This document shows, one piece after another, positions 26,302-34,677 of a stretch of 64,000 bases of DNA (position 1 is the first letter of the stretch; each line of letters opens with the position of its first letter). The position numbers and the translations under genes are program-made. The notes beneath the pieces are model-generated. The model was not told the origin of the DNA and searched no databases. It saw only the letters and a program-made list of their open reading frames with translations. The stretch lies in contig CADEEV010000012.1 of NCBI GenBank assembly GCA_902826455.1, positions 52,957 through 116,956 on the forward strand, given 5' to 3'. The DNA is from an uncultured Acidobacteriota bacterium (lineage in GTDB: Bacteria; Acidobacteriota; Vicinamibacteria; Fen-336).

Positions 26302-27747
26302 TCAAGGCCGTTTCGCACGGGCGGTCGCGGCCAGCGTGACGAAGAGGATCGCGATCGCGGGGATCTGCAGGTCGAAATCCACCGCCTCGTGGAGCAGCAG
26401 CGAGGCGAGCGCCGCCACGAGCCAGGGATCGCGGCGCGCGGCCCGGAGAACGGCGATCGCGGCCACCAGCGCCAGCGCCAGTCCCGGCACACCCGTCTCC
26501 ACCAGCAGCTGCACGTAGTCGTTGTGGGCCTCGCGGTACCAGTTCGAGCTCGCGAGCCCGCTCGGCACGCGCACCCCGGGCCAGGCGCCGTCGGGGCCGC
26601 TCGCGAGCGGAGCCGGCCACGGCGTCGCGCCCTCGGGCAGCTGCCACGGCTCGGCACGGCTGACGGCCCACGCGAACGTGTTGTAACCCGAGCCCACGAG
26701 CCAGCGTCCGGGCATCCGGTCGAGGGATTCCTTCCAGACGAGGGACCGGCCCGGGGCATCGTCGCTCCAGACGCGGAAGCGCGCCTGCACGCGGTCGAGC
26801 CCGTACCAGGACAGCGCCATCGCGACGAAGGCCAGGCCCATGGCCCACACGGGCACGCCCTTGCGACGGCGCAGGCCGAGCGCCGCGAGACACAGTCCGA
26901 CGGCGAATGCCGTCAGCGCCCCGCGCGATGTCGTGGCGACGAGCGCCGAGATCGTGGCGAGCGGGGGCACCAGGGCGTAGAGCAGACGCACGCCGTCCGG
27001 AGTGCCGATCGCGACGAGCCGTCGCCGCAGGTTGATGCGCTCGCCGGCGCGCCGCGCGTAGCGCTGGAGCGCGCGCCCGGCCACGCGCAGGCACACGGGC
27101 ACCACGAGCAGCATGTAGCCGGCGAAGTGGTTGCGGTTCACGAACGGACCGAACAGGCTGCCGCCCGGCTCGAGCGGGGCCACGAGACCGTAGATGCGCG
27201 TGACGCCCAGGGCGATCTGGGTGAGCGCCACGAAGGCGAGGGCCACGCCCAGCACCGTGAGCCCCGTCCGGAAGCGCTCGCGGGCCTCGGGGCTCTCGAA
27301 GACCGCGGCCGCGGCGACGTGCAGGACGAGTGCCGAGGCGAGGAAGCCCAGGCCGCGCAGCGTGTCGGCGGGCGACAGCGTCCAGGCCGCGAAGCGGGGC
27401 GGCCAGGGAACGAGCTGCATCAGGACCAGCGCGACGAAGCCGATCCCCGGCAACAGCAGGGGCGGGCTGGGGAGACGCGGCCGGTCGAGGTCGAACGTCC
27501 AGGAGCGCAGGCCGTACGTCGACTCCGCGTCGAGGACGATCCAGCGGTCCGAGGGGTGGAAGGAGAAGTACCGGTGGCCGATCTTGGCCCGCAGGCGGGC
27601 GATCGCCTCCGCCCGGACGAAGAGCAAACCGCCGGTCGCGAAGCAGACGAGCCAGAGCGGGACGTACACCTCGGGCCGCACCGACGCGAGGGCCACGACC
27701 GAGCCGGTGACGGCCAGGCCGATGGCGCCCTCGAGGATCCACGACAC
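26302..27747 (-). CDS. O-antigen ligase/polymerase family membrane protein (WaaL/Wzy type)
   Basis: A 481-residue polytopic protein with about 12 hydrophobic segments. It contains FGPFVNRNHFAGYMLLVVP, the NxNHFAG pattern common to the O-antigen ligase Pfam family, and a large periplasmic loop with WKESLDRMPGRWLVGSGYNTF and NWYREAHNDYVQLLVETGVPGL. The AHN motif is also typical. It would transfer or polymerise undecaprenyl-linked glycans. It is 10 kb from the polysaccharide operon and on the other strand. GTG start at 27747; the true start may be slightly different. Confidence 0.88.
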   Translation of the reverse strand: MSWILEGAIGLAVTGSVVALASVRPEVYVPLWLVCFATGGLLFVRAEAIARLRAKIGHRYFSFHPSDRWIVLDAESTYGLRSWTFDLDRPRLPSPPLLLPGIGFVALVLMQLVPWPPRFAAWTLSPADTLRGLGFLASALVLHVAAAAVFESPEARERFRTGLTVLGVALAFVALTQIALGVTRIYGLVAPLEPGGSLFGPFVNRNHFAGYMLLVVPVCLRVAGRALQRYARRAGERINLRRRLVAIGTPDGVRLLYALVPPLATISALVATTSRGALTAFAVGLCLAALGLRRRKGVPVWAMGLAFVAMALSWYGLDRVQARFRVWSDDAPGRSLVWKESLDRMPGRWLVGSGYNTFAWAVSRAEPWQLPEGATPWPAPLASGPDGAWPGVRVPSGLASSNWYREAHNDYVQLLVETGVPGLALALVAAIAVLRAARRDPWLVAALASLLLHEAVDFDLQIPAIAILFVTLAATARAKRP

Positions 27748-27838
27748 CGTCCGGAGCTTCCGGGCGACCGCGAGGGTCCCGCTGTCGGAGACCGCGCCCG
27801 TGGGTCCCGCGAGGGTCAGGCCGGCCCTCGTCGAGTGG

Positions 27839-28708
27839 TCAGCGACTCGGGCTCGCCGGGCCCGGGCCCGGGAGCTGGATGCCGACGCCGATGATCGCCG
27901 CGCCGATGGTGATCAGGGACGCCGTGGTGGTCGCGCCGACCGAGCCGCCCACCTGGCCGGCGACGCCACCGAAGGCGCTCGGGAACGCGGGCTGGCCGGC
28001 CATGTTGAACACGGCCACCGGCACGCGGCAGGGGCAGACGCTCGCGACGCGGCGGTCCGTCGGGCAGGTGTCGTCGCGATCCACGACCAGCGAGCTCACG
28101 TCCTGGCTGCGCGTCGTGCCGCCGTCGGTCCCCGTGGCCTCGATGTAGTAGTCGACCGGCCCGGCGTCCTTGCGGGGCTCGGGCAGGCAGGCCACGTAGC
28201 GGCCGATCTCCGGGATCATCTCGACGTAGTGATATTCGCGTTCGCGGGCGCCCTTGAAGTAGACCCGGGCCTGCTTGACCTTCGTCGCGGGACGCAGCGA
28301 CGCGTCGATCTCGGGGTGCTCGTTCGCGGCCAGGCAGCCCTTGGGACTGTGCTGCAGCTCGAGGGCGCCGCCCGACGCGGGCAGCGCGGCCAGGAACAGG
28401 CTCGCGGCCACCACCTGCCCCGGGGCGGCGGAGACGATCCGCGGCCCGCGGCTGATCTCGTAACCCAGGCCGGCCTCGATCGCGTAGACGCCCGCGGCGA
28501 GGGGGGCCCGGAAGGCGCCGGCCTGGCCGCTCCGAGCCGAGGTGACCTGACCGTTGGCCAGGTCGAGGAAGCGGACTTCGGTGCCCGTGGGGGCGGGCTT
28601 TCCCGCAAGGGAAAGTGTGCCTTCGACGCGTGCGAGGTCGACCGCAGCTGACGCCACGACTGGAAGAAGAACGAGAGCGAGGAGCGCAACGAGGACTCGG
28701 CGAATCAC
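27839..28708 (-). CDS. Secreted or membrane protein of unknown function
   Basis: A 289-residue protein with a clear signal peptide (MIRRVLVALLALVLLPVVASA), then a carboxypeptidase-regulatory-like beta-sandwich stretch (VEGTLSLAGKPAPTGTEVRFLDLANGQVTSA). A second domain follows with ARVYFKGAREREYHYVEM and DYYIEATGTDG, resembling Fn3/Ig-like folds. Several cysteines (SPKGC, DTCPTDRR, SVCPCRVP) may form disulfides. The C-terminus has a hydrophobic segment (TASLITIGAAIIGVGIQL), possibly a membrane anchor. Same direction as the O-antigen ligase-like gene, 91 bases upstream of it. I do not recognise a named family. Confidence 0.72.
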   Translation of the reverse strand: MIRRVLVALLALVLLPVVASAAVDLARVEGTLSLAGKPAPTGTEVRFLDLANGQVTSARSGQAGAFRAPLAAGVYAIEAGLGYEISRGPRIVSAAPGQVVAASLFLAALPASGGALELQHSPKGCLAANEHPEIDASLRPATKVKQARVYFKGAREREYHYVEMIPEIGRYVACLPEPRKDAGPVDYYIEATGTDGGTTRSQDVSSLVVDRDDTCPTDRRVASVCPCRVPVAVFNMAGQPAFPSAFGGVAGQVGGSVGATTTASLITIGAAIIGVGIQLPGPGPASPSR

Positions 28709-28749
28709 ACGACCCCACTATCCAAGGAGGGAACTGGCTCCAGTATAGC

Positions 28750-29349
28750 GTGTTACGCTGCGACGTGCCTTGTCGCGGCCTCGCCGGCGGTGCGTGTTTG
28801 GGCGCTCTGATCCTCGCCGGATGCGCTCCTCCGCCGGGCCGGGTGGGCTACACCCTGGTCCAGAAAGGACCGTACCAGGCCGTCTACCGGGTCGATGGCC
28901 ATGCCGAGCGCCTGGCCTACGACGGGGACGCCGATGGGCGGGTCGAAGCCATCAGCTTCTATTCGCCCCTGGGGCGCCTCACCCGGGCCGAGGCCGACAG
29001 CGATCGGGACGGTCGCATCGATCGCTGGGAGGTCTACGACGAGTCCGGGCGCCTCGAACGGGTGGGCCGGGCCCTCCACGGCGGTCCCCGCCCCGACGTC
29101 TGGGACTATTCGGACGGCGCCGGGGGCTTCTCGCGCCGGGAGTACGACGAGAACGGCGACGGCAAGACCGAGCGCATCGAGCACATCCTGGACGGCCGGG
29201 TCGTCGCCGAGGACCTCGACACGGACGGCGACGGGCGCTGCGAGCGGCGCCTCGTGAAGGACGCGGCCGGGACCATCGTCCGCATCGAGACCGACGCCGA
29301 CGGCGACGGCGTCTACGAGAAGCAGCTCGCCGTCACCGCCCGGCCCTAG
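28750..29349 (+). CDS. Lipoprotein with five EF-hand-like acidic repeats
   Basis: A predicted lipoprotein of 199 residues with lipobox LAGC (ALILAGCAPP). Five calcium-loop-like motifs follow at a regular spacing: DGDADGRVE, DSDRDGRIDRWE, DENGDGKTE, DTDGDGRCE and DADGDGVYE. The repeats resemble thrombospondin type-3/EF-hand loops and should bind Ca2+. Start choice is open: GTG 28750 (six bases after a TATAGC hexamer) or GTG 28765, which sits nearer the lipobox. AAGGAGGG at 28722-28729 is about 20 bases upstream, too far for a normal ribosome-binding site. Confidence 0.75.
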   Translation: MLRCDVPCRGLAGGACLGALILAGCAPPPGRVGYTLVQKGPYQAVYRVDGHAERLAYDGDADGRVEAISFYSPLGRLTRAEADSDRDGRIDRWEVYDESGRLERVGRALHGGPRPDVWDYSDGAGGFSRREYDENGDGKTERIEHILDGRVVAEDLDTDGDGRCERRLVKDAAGTIVRIETDADGDGVYEKQLAVTARP

Positions 29350-29352
29350 CGT

Positions 29353-30276
29353 CTAGCGCAACAGCAGCGCCTTCCAGTCGGGAACCGAGGGCGTCGGCTC
29401 GCCCGACAGCGCCTTTTCCACCGCGAACTCGGCCATCTTCTCGACCGCCCATGGGAAGTGGGCGTCCTTGAAGCTCTTGTAGTCCATGTCCGGGGTGTAG
29501 TTCGTGAGGTCGATGCCGTAGTACTTGCCGTCCTTGAACGCGAGCTCGATCGCGTTCATGTCGTAGCCGAGCGCCTGGTTGAAGCGCAGCGAGAGCTCCT
29601 CGGCCTTGTCGCGCACGGCTCGCGGCAGGATGTCGTAGTCCTGGTTGTAGCCGCCCATGCCCATGGGCGCCGGGTCGTAGCGGATCGCCCGGGCCCAGCG
29701 CCGCCCGATCGTCGGCACGCGGATGTAGAGGTCCCAGGTCAGGAATTCCTGGAGCATCATCGTCTTGTGGCTCGAGGCCTCGTAGGTCTCGTAGAGGTGC
29801 TCGAGGCTCGTGATCTTCGTGACGTCCTTCCAGCCGCCGCCGAACGCCGGCTTCATGATGCAGGGGCAGCCGACATAGTCGAGGTACATCGCGAAGTCCG
29901 TGGGCCAGAGGTTGCGCAGGCTCTCGGCCGTCACGTCGTCCATGTAGGAGCGGTTGGGCAGCACCACGGTCTTCGGCTCCGCGATACCGAGCTTCTCGGC
30001 CGCGGCGTAGCCGAAGAACTTGTCGTCGGCGGTGCGCCAGAACGTGTTGTTGATGCAGTACGTGCCCTGGAGCGCCGCCATCTTGAGGTAGACCGAGTAG
30101 TACGGCACCTCGTGGCTCATGCGGTCCAGCACGACACGGTAGGGCACGGGCTCGTTGAGCTTGGTGCCGCCGAGCTGGATGAACTCGGCGGTGACTCCCT
30201 TCGCCATGGAGTTCACCTTCGCGATGAACGCCTCGGGGAAAGAGTTCTCGCGACCGCGCAGGACGCCGATCTTCAT
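29353..30276 (-). CDS. ATP-grasp superfamily protein
   Basis: A 307-residue RimK-like ATP-grasp protein. The ATP-binding lysine region is GCPCIMKPAFGGGWKDV, the hinge is MMLQEFLTWDLYIRV, and the metal-binding end is AIELAFKDGKYYGIDLTN. These enzymes join a carboxylate to an amine or thiol through an acyl phosphate; the substrates here are unknown. GGGGGAG lies six bases before the ATG and sets the start; the same frame is open upstream only as antisense of the antiporter. A polyamine gene cluster nearby (33.2 and 39.3 kb) makes an amine substrate possible, but this is guesswork. Confidence 0.82.
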   Translation of the reverse strand: MKIGVLRGRENSFPEAFIAKVNSMAKGVTAEFIQLGGTKLNEPVPYRVVLDRMSHEVPYYSVYLKMAALQGTYCINNTFWRTADDKFFGYAAAEKLGIAEPKTVVLPNRSYMDDVTAESLRNLWPTDFAMYLDYVGCPCIMKPAFGGGWKDVTKITSLEHLYETYEASSHKTMMLQEFLTWDLYIRVPTIGRRWARAIRYDPAPMGMGGYNQDYDILPRAVRDKAEELSLRFNQALGYDMNAIELAFKDGKYYGIDLTNYTPDMDYKSFKDAHFPWAVEKMAEFAVEKALSGEPTPSVPDWKALLLR

Positions 30277-30345
30277 AGGCAGCTCCCCCTTCGGAGTTGG
30301 GGCGGGGATTCTAGCACCGCCCGAGGCTGATAGGATCGAGGATCC
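30277..30345. promoter_or_regulatory. Divergent promoter region, ATP-grasp gene and antiporter gene
   Basis: 69 bases. On the minus strand TAGAAT (30313-30308) lies 31 bases before the ATP-grasp ATG with a good ribosome-binding site in between. On the plus strand TAGGAT (30331-30336) lies nine bases before the antiporter ATG. No clear -35 boxes. Confidence 0.4.
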
Positions 30346-31761
30346 ATGATCGTGACCAGCGCGGGCCTCGCTTCCTTTCCGACGCCCCTCGACCAGTATC
30401 CCGACGCGACGGGTGCGAGGCTGTGGGAGCTGCTCTCGGCGCGCGTGAGTGCCGCTCCCTTCAACGCGATCGCGACGACGATCTTCGGCCTCGCGATCGT
30501 CCACACGTTCCTGGCCCAGCGCTTCACCGCCCTCGCCAACGATCTCCAGGAGGCCCATCACGAACGGCAGCGCGCCGCGGAGCGGCCGGAGACGCCGAGC
30601 TTCAGGGCGGAACTCCTCTACTTCCTGGGCGAGGTCGAGGTCGTGTTCGGGCTGTGGGCCGTAGTGCTCGTGGGAGCGATCGCGTTCTTCTACGACTGGG
30701 ACGTCGCCAAGCACTACATCAACTCCGCGGTCAACTATACCGAGCCGCTGTTCGTCGTCGTGGTCATGGCTCTCGCCTCGACGCGGCCCATCCTGACCCT
30801 GGCCGAGGGAGCCCTGCGGCGCGTCGCGGCCCTCGGCAGCGGGACGCCCGTCGCGTGGTGGTTCACGTTGCTCACGATCGGTCCCCTGCTCGGCTCGTTC
30901 ATCACCGAGCCGGCGGCCATGACCATCTGCGCCCTGCTCCTGGGCCGGCAGTTCTACGATCACAAGCCGAGCCCGCGCCTCGGCTATGCCACCCTGGGCC
31001 TGCTGTTCGTCAACATCTCGATCGGCGGCACCCTCACCCACTTCGCGGCGCCGCCGGTCCTGATGGTGGCCCGCACCTGGGGCTGGGACACGCCGTTCAT
31101 GCTGTCGCACTTCGGCTGGAAGGCCGTGGCCGGCATCGTGACTTCCAACGTCCTGTACTTCGTCGCGTTTCGCCGCGAGCTCGCGAGCCTCTCCGCGAAA
31201 GCGCCGGAGGCGGATGCCCCGAAGCCCGCCGCGATACCGGCCTGGGTGATCCTCGTGCACGTCGCGTTCATGGCGTGGACCGTTGCGAATTCCCACTACC
31301 CGGCGCTCTTCATCGCGGGCTTCCTGTTCTTCCTCGGCTTCGTGCAGGCGACACCCCAGCACCAGGACGCGATCGAGCTCGAGTCGCCCCTGCTCGTCGG
31401 CTTCTTCCTCGCCGGGCTCGTGATCCACGGCGGCCTGCAGGGCTGGTGGATCGCGCCGATCCTGGGAAGGCTCGGGGAGACATCGCTATTCGTCGGCGCG
31501 ACCCTGCTGACGGCGTTCAACGACAACGCCCTCATCACCTATCTGTCGACCCTCGTCCCGCACCTGAGCGAGACCATGAAGTACGCCGTGGTCGAAGGAG
31601 CCGTGGCGGGGGGCGGGCTCACAGTGATCGCCAACGCGCCGAACCCGGCCGGCCAGTCGATCCTGAGCCGCTACTTCGAGGACGGCATCTCGCCGCTGGG
31701 CCTGCTGGCCGGCGCGCTGCTGCCGACGCTCGTGGTCTCGGCTGCGCTGTTCCTGCTCTAG
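30346..31761 (+). CDS. Putative Na+/H+ antiporter (PF07399 family)
   Basis: A 471-residue inner-membrane protein with about 11-12 hydrophobic segments. Conserved patches are LGSFITEPAAMTICALLL, NISIGGTLTHFAAPPVLMVA, ATLLTAFNDNALITYLSTLVP and VIANAPNPAGQSIL, matching the ion-transporter-superfamily family annotated as putative Na+/H+ antiporters. Residues about 60-90 form a charged cytoplasmic loop. Its stop codon overlaps the stop of the convergent hydrolase gene in the palindrome TCTAGA. Confidence 0.87.
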   Translation: MIVTSAGLASFPTPLDQYPDATGARLWELLSARVSAAPFNAIATTIFGLAIVHTFLAQRFTALANDLQEAHHERQRAAERPETPSFRAELLYFLGEVEVVFGLWAVVLVGAIAFFYDWDVAKHYINSAVNYTEPLFVVVVMALASTRPILTLAEGALRRVAALGSGTPVAWWFTLLTIGPLLGSFITEPAAMTICALLLGRQFYDHKPSPRLGYATLGLLFVNISIGGTLTHFAAPPVLMVARTWGWDTPFMLSHFGWKAVAGIVTSNVLYFVAFRRELASLSAKAPEADAPKPAAIPAWVILVHVAFMAWTVANSHYPALFIAGFLFFLGFVQATPQHQDAIELESPLLVGFFLAGLVIHGGLQGWWIAPILGRLGETSLFVGATLLTAFNDNALITYLSTLVPHLSETMKYAVVEGAVAGGGLTVIANAPNPAGQSILSRYFEDGISPLGLLAGALLPTLVVSAALFLL

Positions 31762-32552
31762 AGCCCGCGCAGGAACGGCACCAGCCGGGCGTTGAACGTG
31801 CCGGGCGTCTCGAGGTTCGACAGGTGCCCCGAGCGCTCGAGGATCGCGAGCTCTGCGCCCGGGATCGCGGCGGCCATGGCCTCGGAATCGGCCGGCGGGG
31901 TGACCGTGTCCTCGGCGCCGCAGACGACCAGCGTCTTCACCCCGATCTCGCGCAGGCTCGGCCGCGAGTCCGCCCGGGCGCCCAGGCCGAGGAGCGCGTT
32001 CGCCAGGGCGCGCGGGGAGTTCGCGAGGATCGAGGCCTCGATCCGGCCCACGATGCCCGGCCGCTCGCGCACGGTCGTGGGGCCGACGAGCGTCGGGAGG
32101 AACTTGGCGGCCACCGCCGCCGAGCCGTCCTTCAACGTCTTCTCGGCGAGCGTGGCGCGGCCGGCCCGCGCCTCGGGCGTGTCGGGCGTCGCGCGTGTGT
32201 CAGCCAGCACCAGGCCGCTCAAGCGGTCCCGATGCGACCGCGCCAGGGCCAGCGCGACGTAGCCGCCCATCGAGCAGCCGACCGCGACCGCCCTGCCCAG
32301 ACCGAGGTGATCGAGGAGCGCGACCCCGTCCTCGGCGCTGCGTTCCATCGTCAGCGGGCCGTCGCCGACGGCGGAGCCGCCGAAGCCGCGCATGTCGAAG
32401 CGCACCACTCGGTGGGTCGCCGCCAGGGCACGCACCTGCTCGTCCCACGTCCACATGCCCAGCGGGAAGGGGTGGAAGAACAGAACCGCGGGGCCGTCGC
32501 CCACGACCTCGTACTGGAGCCGGACGCCGGAGGCCACGAAAGAGGAAGCCAT
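31758..32552 (-). CDS. Alpha/beta hydrolase
   Basis: A 264-residue alpha/beta-fold hydrolase. The oxyanion region is VLFFHPFPLG, the nucleophile elbow is GCSMGG, the acid is in VVCGAEDTVTPP and the catalytic histidine is in ERSGHLSNLE. The closest look is to 3-oxoadipate enol-lactonase/esterase-type enzymes (PcaD-like), but no pathway partner is nearby, so the substrate is unknown. ATG at 32552; TATAGC lies three bases upstream of it on this strand. Confidence 0.88.
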   Translation of the reverse strand: MASSFVASGVRLQYEVVGDGPAVLFFHPFPLGMWTWDEQVRALAATHRVVRFDMRGFGGSAVGDGPLTMERSAEDGVALLDHLGLGRAVAVGCSMGGYVALALARSHRDRLSGLVLADTRATPDTPEARAGRATLAEKTLKDGSAAVAAKFLPTLVGPTTVRERPGIVGRIEASILANSPRALANALLGLGARADSRPSLREIGVKTLVVCGAEDTVTPPADSEAMAAAIPGAELAILERSGHLSNLETPGTFNARLVPFLRGL

Positions 32553-32583
32553 GGCGCTATAGTAAAACGCAGGAGGGGGACCG
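32553..32583. promoter_or_regulatory. Divergent start region with shared CTATAG
   Basis: A 31-base region between divergent starts. The palindrome CTATAG at 32557-32562 offers a -10-like hexamer on both strands: TATAGT (32558-32563) for the plus gene and TATAGC (32561-32556) for the minus gene, which would be leaderless. AGGAGGGGGA at 32571-32580 is a strong ribosome-binding site for the plus gene. Confidence 0.4.
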
Positions 32584-32925
32584 ATGCCGAAGCGCCCGGA
32601 ATCGTTCGAGGAGTTCTGGCCCTTCTACGTGTCGCAGCACCTCGACGCGACGAACCAGCGGCTGCACTTCGTCGGCACGACCCTGGTTCTCGCGAGCCTC
32701 GCCGCCGGTGTGCTGGTGACGGAGCGCTTCTTCGCGATGGTACCCCTTGCCGGCTACGGCTTCGCCTGGTTCGGTCACTTCGTGTTCGAGAAGAACCGGC
32801 CCGCCACCTTCAAGCACCCGCTGTGGTCCCTGCGCGGGGACTTCCGGATGTACCGCCTGATGCTGCTCGGGCGCATGCAAGGAGAGCTGGTCCGCGCCCG
32901 TTCACTCTTTCCTTCGGGCGCCTAA
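32584..32925 (+). CDS. DUF962/Mpo1-like membrane protein
   Basis: A 113-residue protein with the family hallmarks FEEFWPFYVSQHLDATNQRLHFVGTTL and HFVFEKNRPATFKHPLWSL, with two hydrophobic stretches in between. The family includes yeast Mpo1, an iron-dependent dioxygenase acting on 2-hydroxy fatty acids; the conserved histidines are present (HFVG, GHFVFEKN). The function in bacteria is mostly untested. Excellent ribosome-binding site. Confidence 0.88.
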   Translation: MPKRPESFEEFWPFYVSQHLDATNQRLHFVGTTLVLASLAAGVLVTERFFAMVPLAGYGFAWFGHFVFEKNRPATFKHPLWSLRGDFRMYRLMLLGRMQGELVRARSLFPSGA

Positions 32926-32983
32926 GCCACTACCCGTCAACGCCTTCTGTCGACTGAGGGCTGCAGATTCGGCATCCCCGAGC

Positions 32984-33013
32984 TTGACCACTCGCAGGCC
33001 GGAGGTCTAGCAT
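32984..33013 (+). promoter_or_regulatory. Sigma-70-like promoter for the aminotransferase leader
   Basis: TTGACC at 32984-32989 and TAGCAT at 33008-33013 with an 18-base spacer. Transcription from about 33020 would give a leader of about 180 bases ahead of the aminotransferase gene, containing a 23-codon ORF and a strong hairpin. It is the best -35/-10 pair I found in the window. Confidence 0.5.
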
Positions 33014-33038
33014 CTGCCTGTCGTATCGGGGTGCAGTC

Positions 33039-33110
33039 ATGAGCCAACGCAACATCTTCTCGTTCCGCCTTCGGTCCAAGGCTCCGCGTCGCGTCTTCGG
33101 CGACACCTAG
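33039..33110 (+). CDS. Possible 23-residue Arg-rich leader peptide (uORF)
   Basis: ATG at 33039, TAG at 33108-33110. The peptide begins MSQRNIFSFRLR and holds five Arg and one Lys, including a tandem Arg17-Arg18. No good ribosome-binding site is visible. It lies between a plausible promoter and a strong hairpin ahead of the putrescine aminotransferase gene, which is the layout of translation-sensing attenuators. Chance ORFs of this length are common, so this rests on context. Confidence 0.35.
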   Translation: MSQRNIFSFRLRSKAPRRVFGDT

Positions 33111-33149
33111 CGTCCCCGGGAACTCCTCCAGAAACTGCGAGCGTCCAGA

Positions 33150-33175
33150 CCGGGTGCTCTCCAAAGAGCGCCCGG
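33150..33175 (+). promoter_or_regulatory. Strong hairpin in the aminotransferase leader
   Basis: Left arm CCGGGTGCTCT (33150-33160), loop CCAA, right arm AGAGCGCCCGG (33165-33175): 11 paired bases with one G-U wobble. It ends 23 bases before the aminotransferase ATG and has no following T tract. CCCCGGG at 33114-33120, just after the leader ORF, could pair with CCCGG of the right arm as an alternative structure. Confidence 0.55.
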
Positions 33176-33198
33176 AACGTCCGATCCCGGAGTCCCAA

Positions 33199-34674
33199 AT
33201 GGCCAAAGGCGTCGTCGTCCACATGAAACCCAAGAACGGTCACAGCCATCGCTCCGCCCCGGCGTCGAAGCCGCGGCGCAAGGCGCAGGCTGCGGCCCCG
33301 CCGCCCCCCGCGCCGGCCAAGCCGCGCACGGGCATGAGTACCAAGAAGCTGATCGAGGAGTCGCGGCGCTGGCTCTCGATCATCAACGCCCACAAGCTCA
33401 ACGACTACAAGCGTCGCAAGATCGCGACCGACACCCTCGACAACTTCAAGTTCTATTACAACCGCGGCTATCTCGAGTACCGGAAGTCCGTGACCGAGGG
33501 GGGCGAGTTCGCGGCCATCGAGTGGAGCGGCCAGGGGTCGTACTTCCACGACATCACCGGCCGCAAGTACATCGACTGCCTGGGCGGCTACGGCATCTAC
33601 TCCGCGGGCATCAACCACCCGAAGATCGTGCGGGCCGTGAAGTCCCAGCTCGAACGCATGCCGCTGAGCTCCCAGGAGCTGCTCGACCCGCTGCGGGGAG
33701 CGCTCGCCGAGCTGCTGGGCGAGGTCGCTCCGGGGGACCTGCAGGAGAGCTTCTTCATCAGCAACGGCACCGACGCCATCGAAGGCGCCATGAAGCTCGC
33801 CCGCATGTACACCGGCAAGCCCGGCTTCATCTCCACGATCCGGGGCTTCCACGGCAAGAGCTACGGCTCCCTCTCGCTCATGGGCAAGGGCGAGTACCGC
33901 AAGCCCTTCGAGCCGATGCTCGAGGACGTGTTCTTCGTGCCCTACGGCGACGCCACGGCGGTCGAGAACGAGCTGCGCAAGGCCGAGGCCGTGGGCCACG
34001 GCATCGCGGCGATCGTCGTCGAGCCGGTGCAGGGCGAGGCCGGCGCCATCGTGCCGCCGGACGACTACTGGCCGCGCCTGCGCGACATCTGCACGCGCTT
34101 CGGCGTCCTCTTGATCGCCGACGAGGTGCAGACCGGCATGGGCCGCACGGGCAAGTTCTTCGCGGTCGAGCACTGGGACGTGCAGCCCGACATCCTGTGC
34201 CTGGGCAAGGCCCTCGGCGGCGGCGTCATGCCCCTGTCGGCCTTCATGTCGACGCCCGAGATCTGGAAGGTGCTCGAGCCGAACCCGTTCATCCACTCGT
34301 CCACGTTCGGCGGCAACCCCCTCGCGTGCGCGGCCGGCATCGCCGCCGTCAACGTCACGCTCGAAGAGGATCTGCCGGGCCAGGCGGCCGTGACCGGCGA
34401 GTACATGCTCGCGGAGCTGCGCAAGATCCAGAAGCGCTTCGGCGACCACCTGATCGACGTGCGCGGCAAGGGTCTCCTGATCGGCCTCGAGTTCGTGGAC
34501 ACCGAGTTCGGCTACGCGGTGGCCGCCGGCCTCTTCAAGCGCGGCGTCGTGGTGGCGGGGACGTTGCTCAACGCCAAGACCATCCGCATCGAGCCCGCGC
34601 TCAACATCCCGCGCGCGCTCGTCGACGAGGTCCTCGAGAAGCTCGAGGAGACGCTCACCGACCTGACCGACTGA
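33199..34674 (+). CDS. patA: Putrescine aminotransferase (class III, PLP-dependent)
   Basis: A 491-residue class III aminotransferase close to PatA/YgjG, which transfers the amino group of putrescine to 2-oxoglutarate. The PatA-like stretch LEYRKSVTEGG, then DCLGGYGIYSAGINHP, is present. The cofactor residues follow: SNGTDAIEGAMKLAR, LLIADEVQTGMGRTG and CLGKALGGGVMPLSA (the PLP lysine). An extra 45-residue N-terminal segment is Lys/Arg/Pro/Ala-rich and probably disordered. GGAG at 33189-33192 sets the ATG at 33199. A polyamine transporter operon lies 5 kb away. Confidence 0.92.
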   Translation: MAKGVVVHMKPKNGHSHRSAPASKPRRKAQAAAPPPPAPAKPRTGMSTKKLIEESRRWLSIINAHKLNDYKRRKIATDTLDNFKFYYNRGYLEYRKSVTEGGEFAAIEWSGQGSYFHDITGRKYIDCLGGYGIYSAGINHPKIVRAVKSQLERMPLSSQELLDPLRGALAELLGEVAPGDLQESFFISNGTDAIEGAMKLARMYTGKPGFISTIRGFHGKSYGSLSLMGKGEYRKPFEPMLEDVFFVPYGDATAVENELRKAEAVGHGIAAIVVEPVQGEAGAIVPPDDYWPRLRDICTRFGVLLIADEVQTGMGRTGKFFAVEHWDVQPDILCLGKALGGGVMPLSAFMSTPEIWKVLEPNPFIHSSTFGGNPLACAAGIAAVNVTLEEDLPGQAAVTGEYMLAELRKIQKRFGDHLIDVRGKGLLIGLEFVDTEFGYAVAAGLFKRGVVVAGTLLNAKTIRIEPALNIPRALVDEVLEKLEETLTDLTD

Positions 34675-34677
34675 ACC

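Noticed and set aside
26229..26759. N-terminal extension of the beta-barrel frame
   Set aside because: It overlaps the O-antigen ligase-like gene out of frame; the ATG at 26228 has a ribosome-binding site and a signal peptide follows.
30277..31428. N-terminal extension of the ATP-grasp frame by nearly 400 codons
   Set aside because: The extension is antisense to the antiporter gene, is charge-rich nonsense, and the internal ATG at 30276 has a strong ribosome-binding site.
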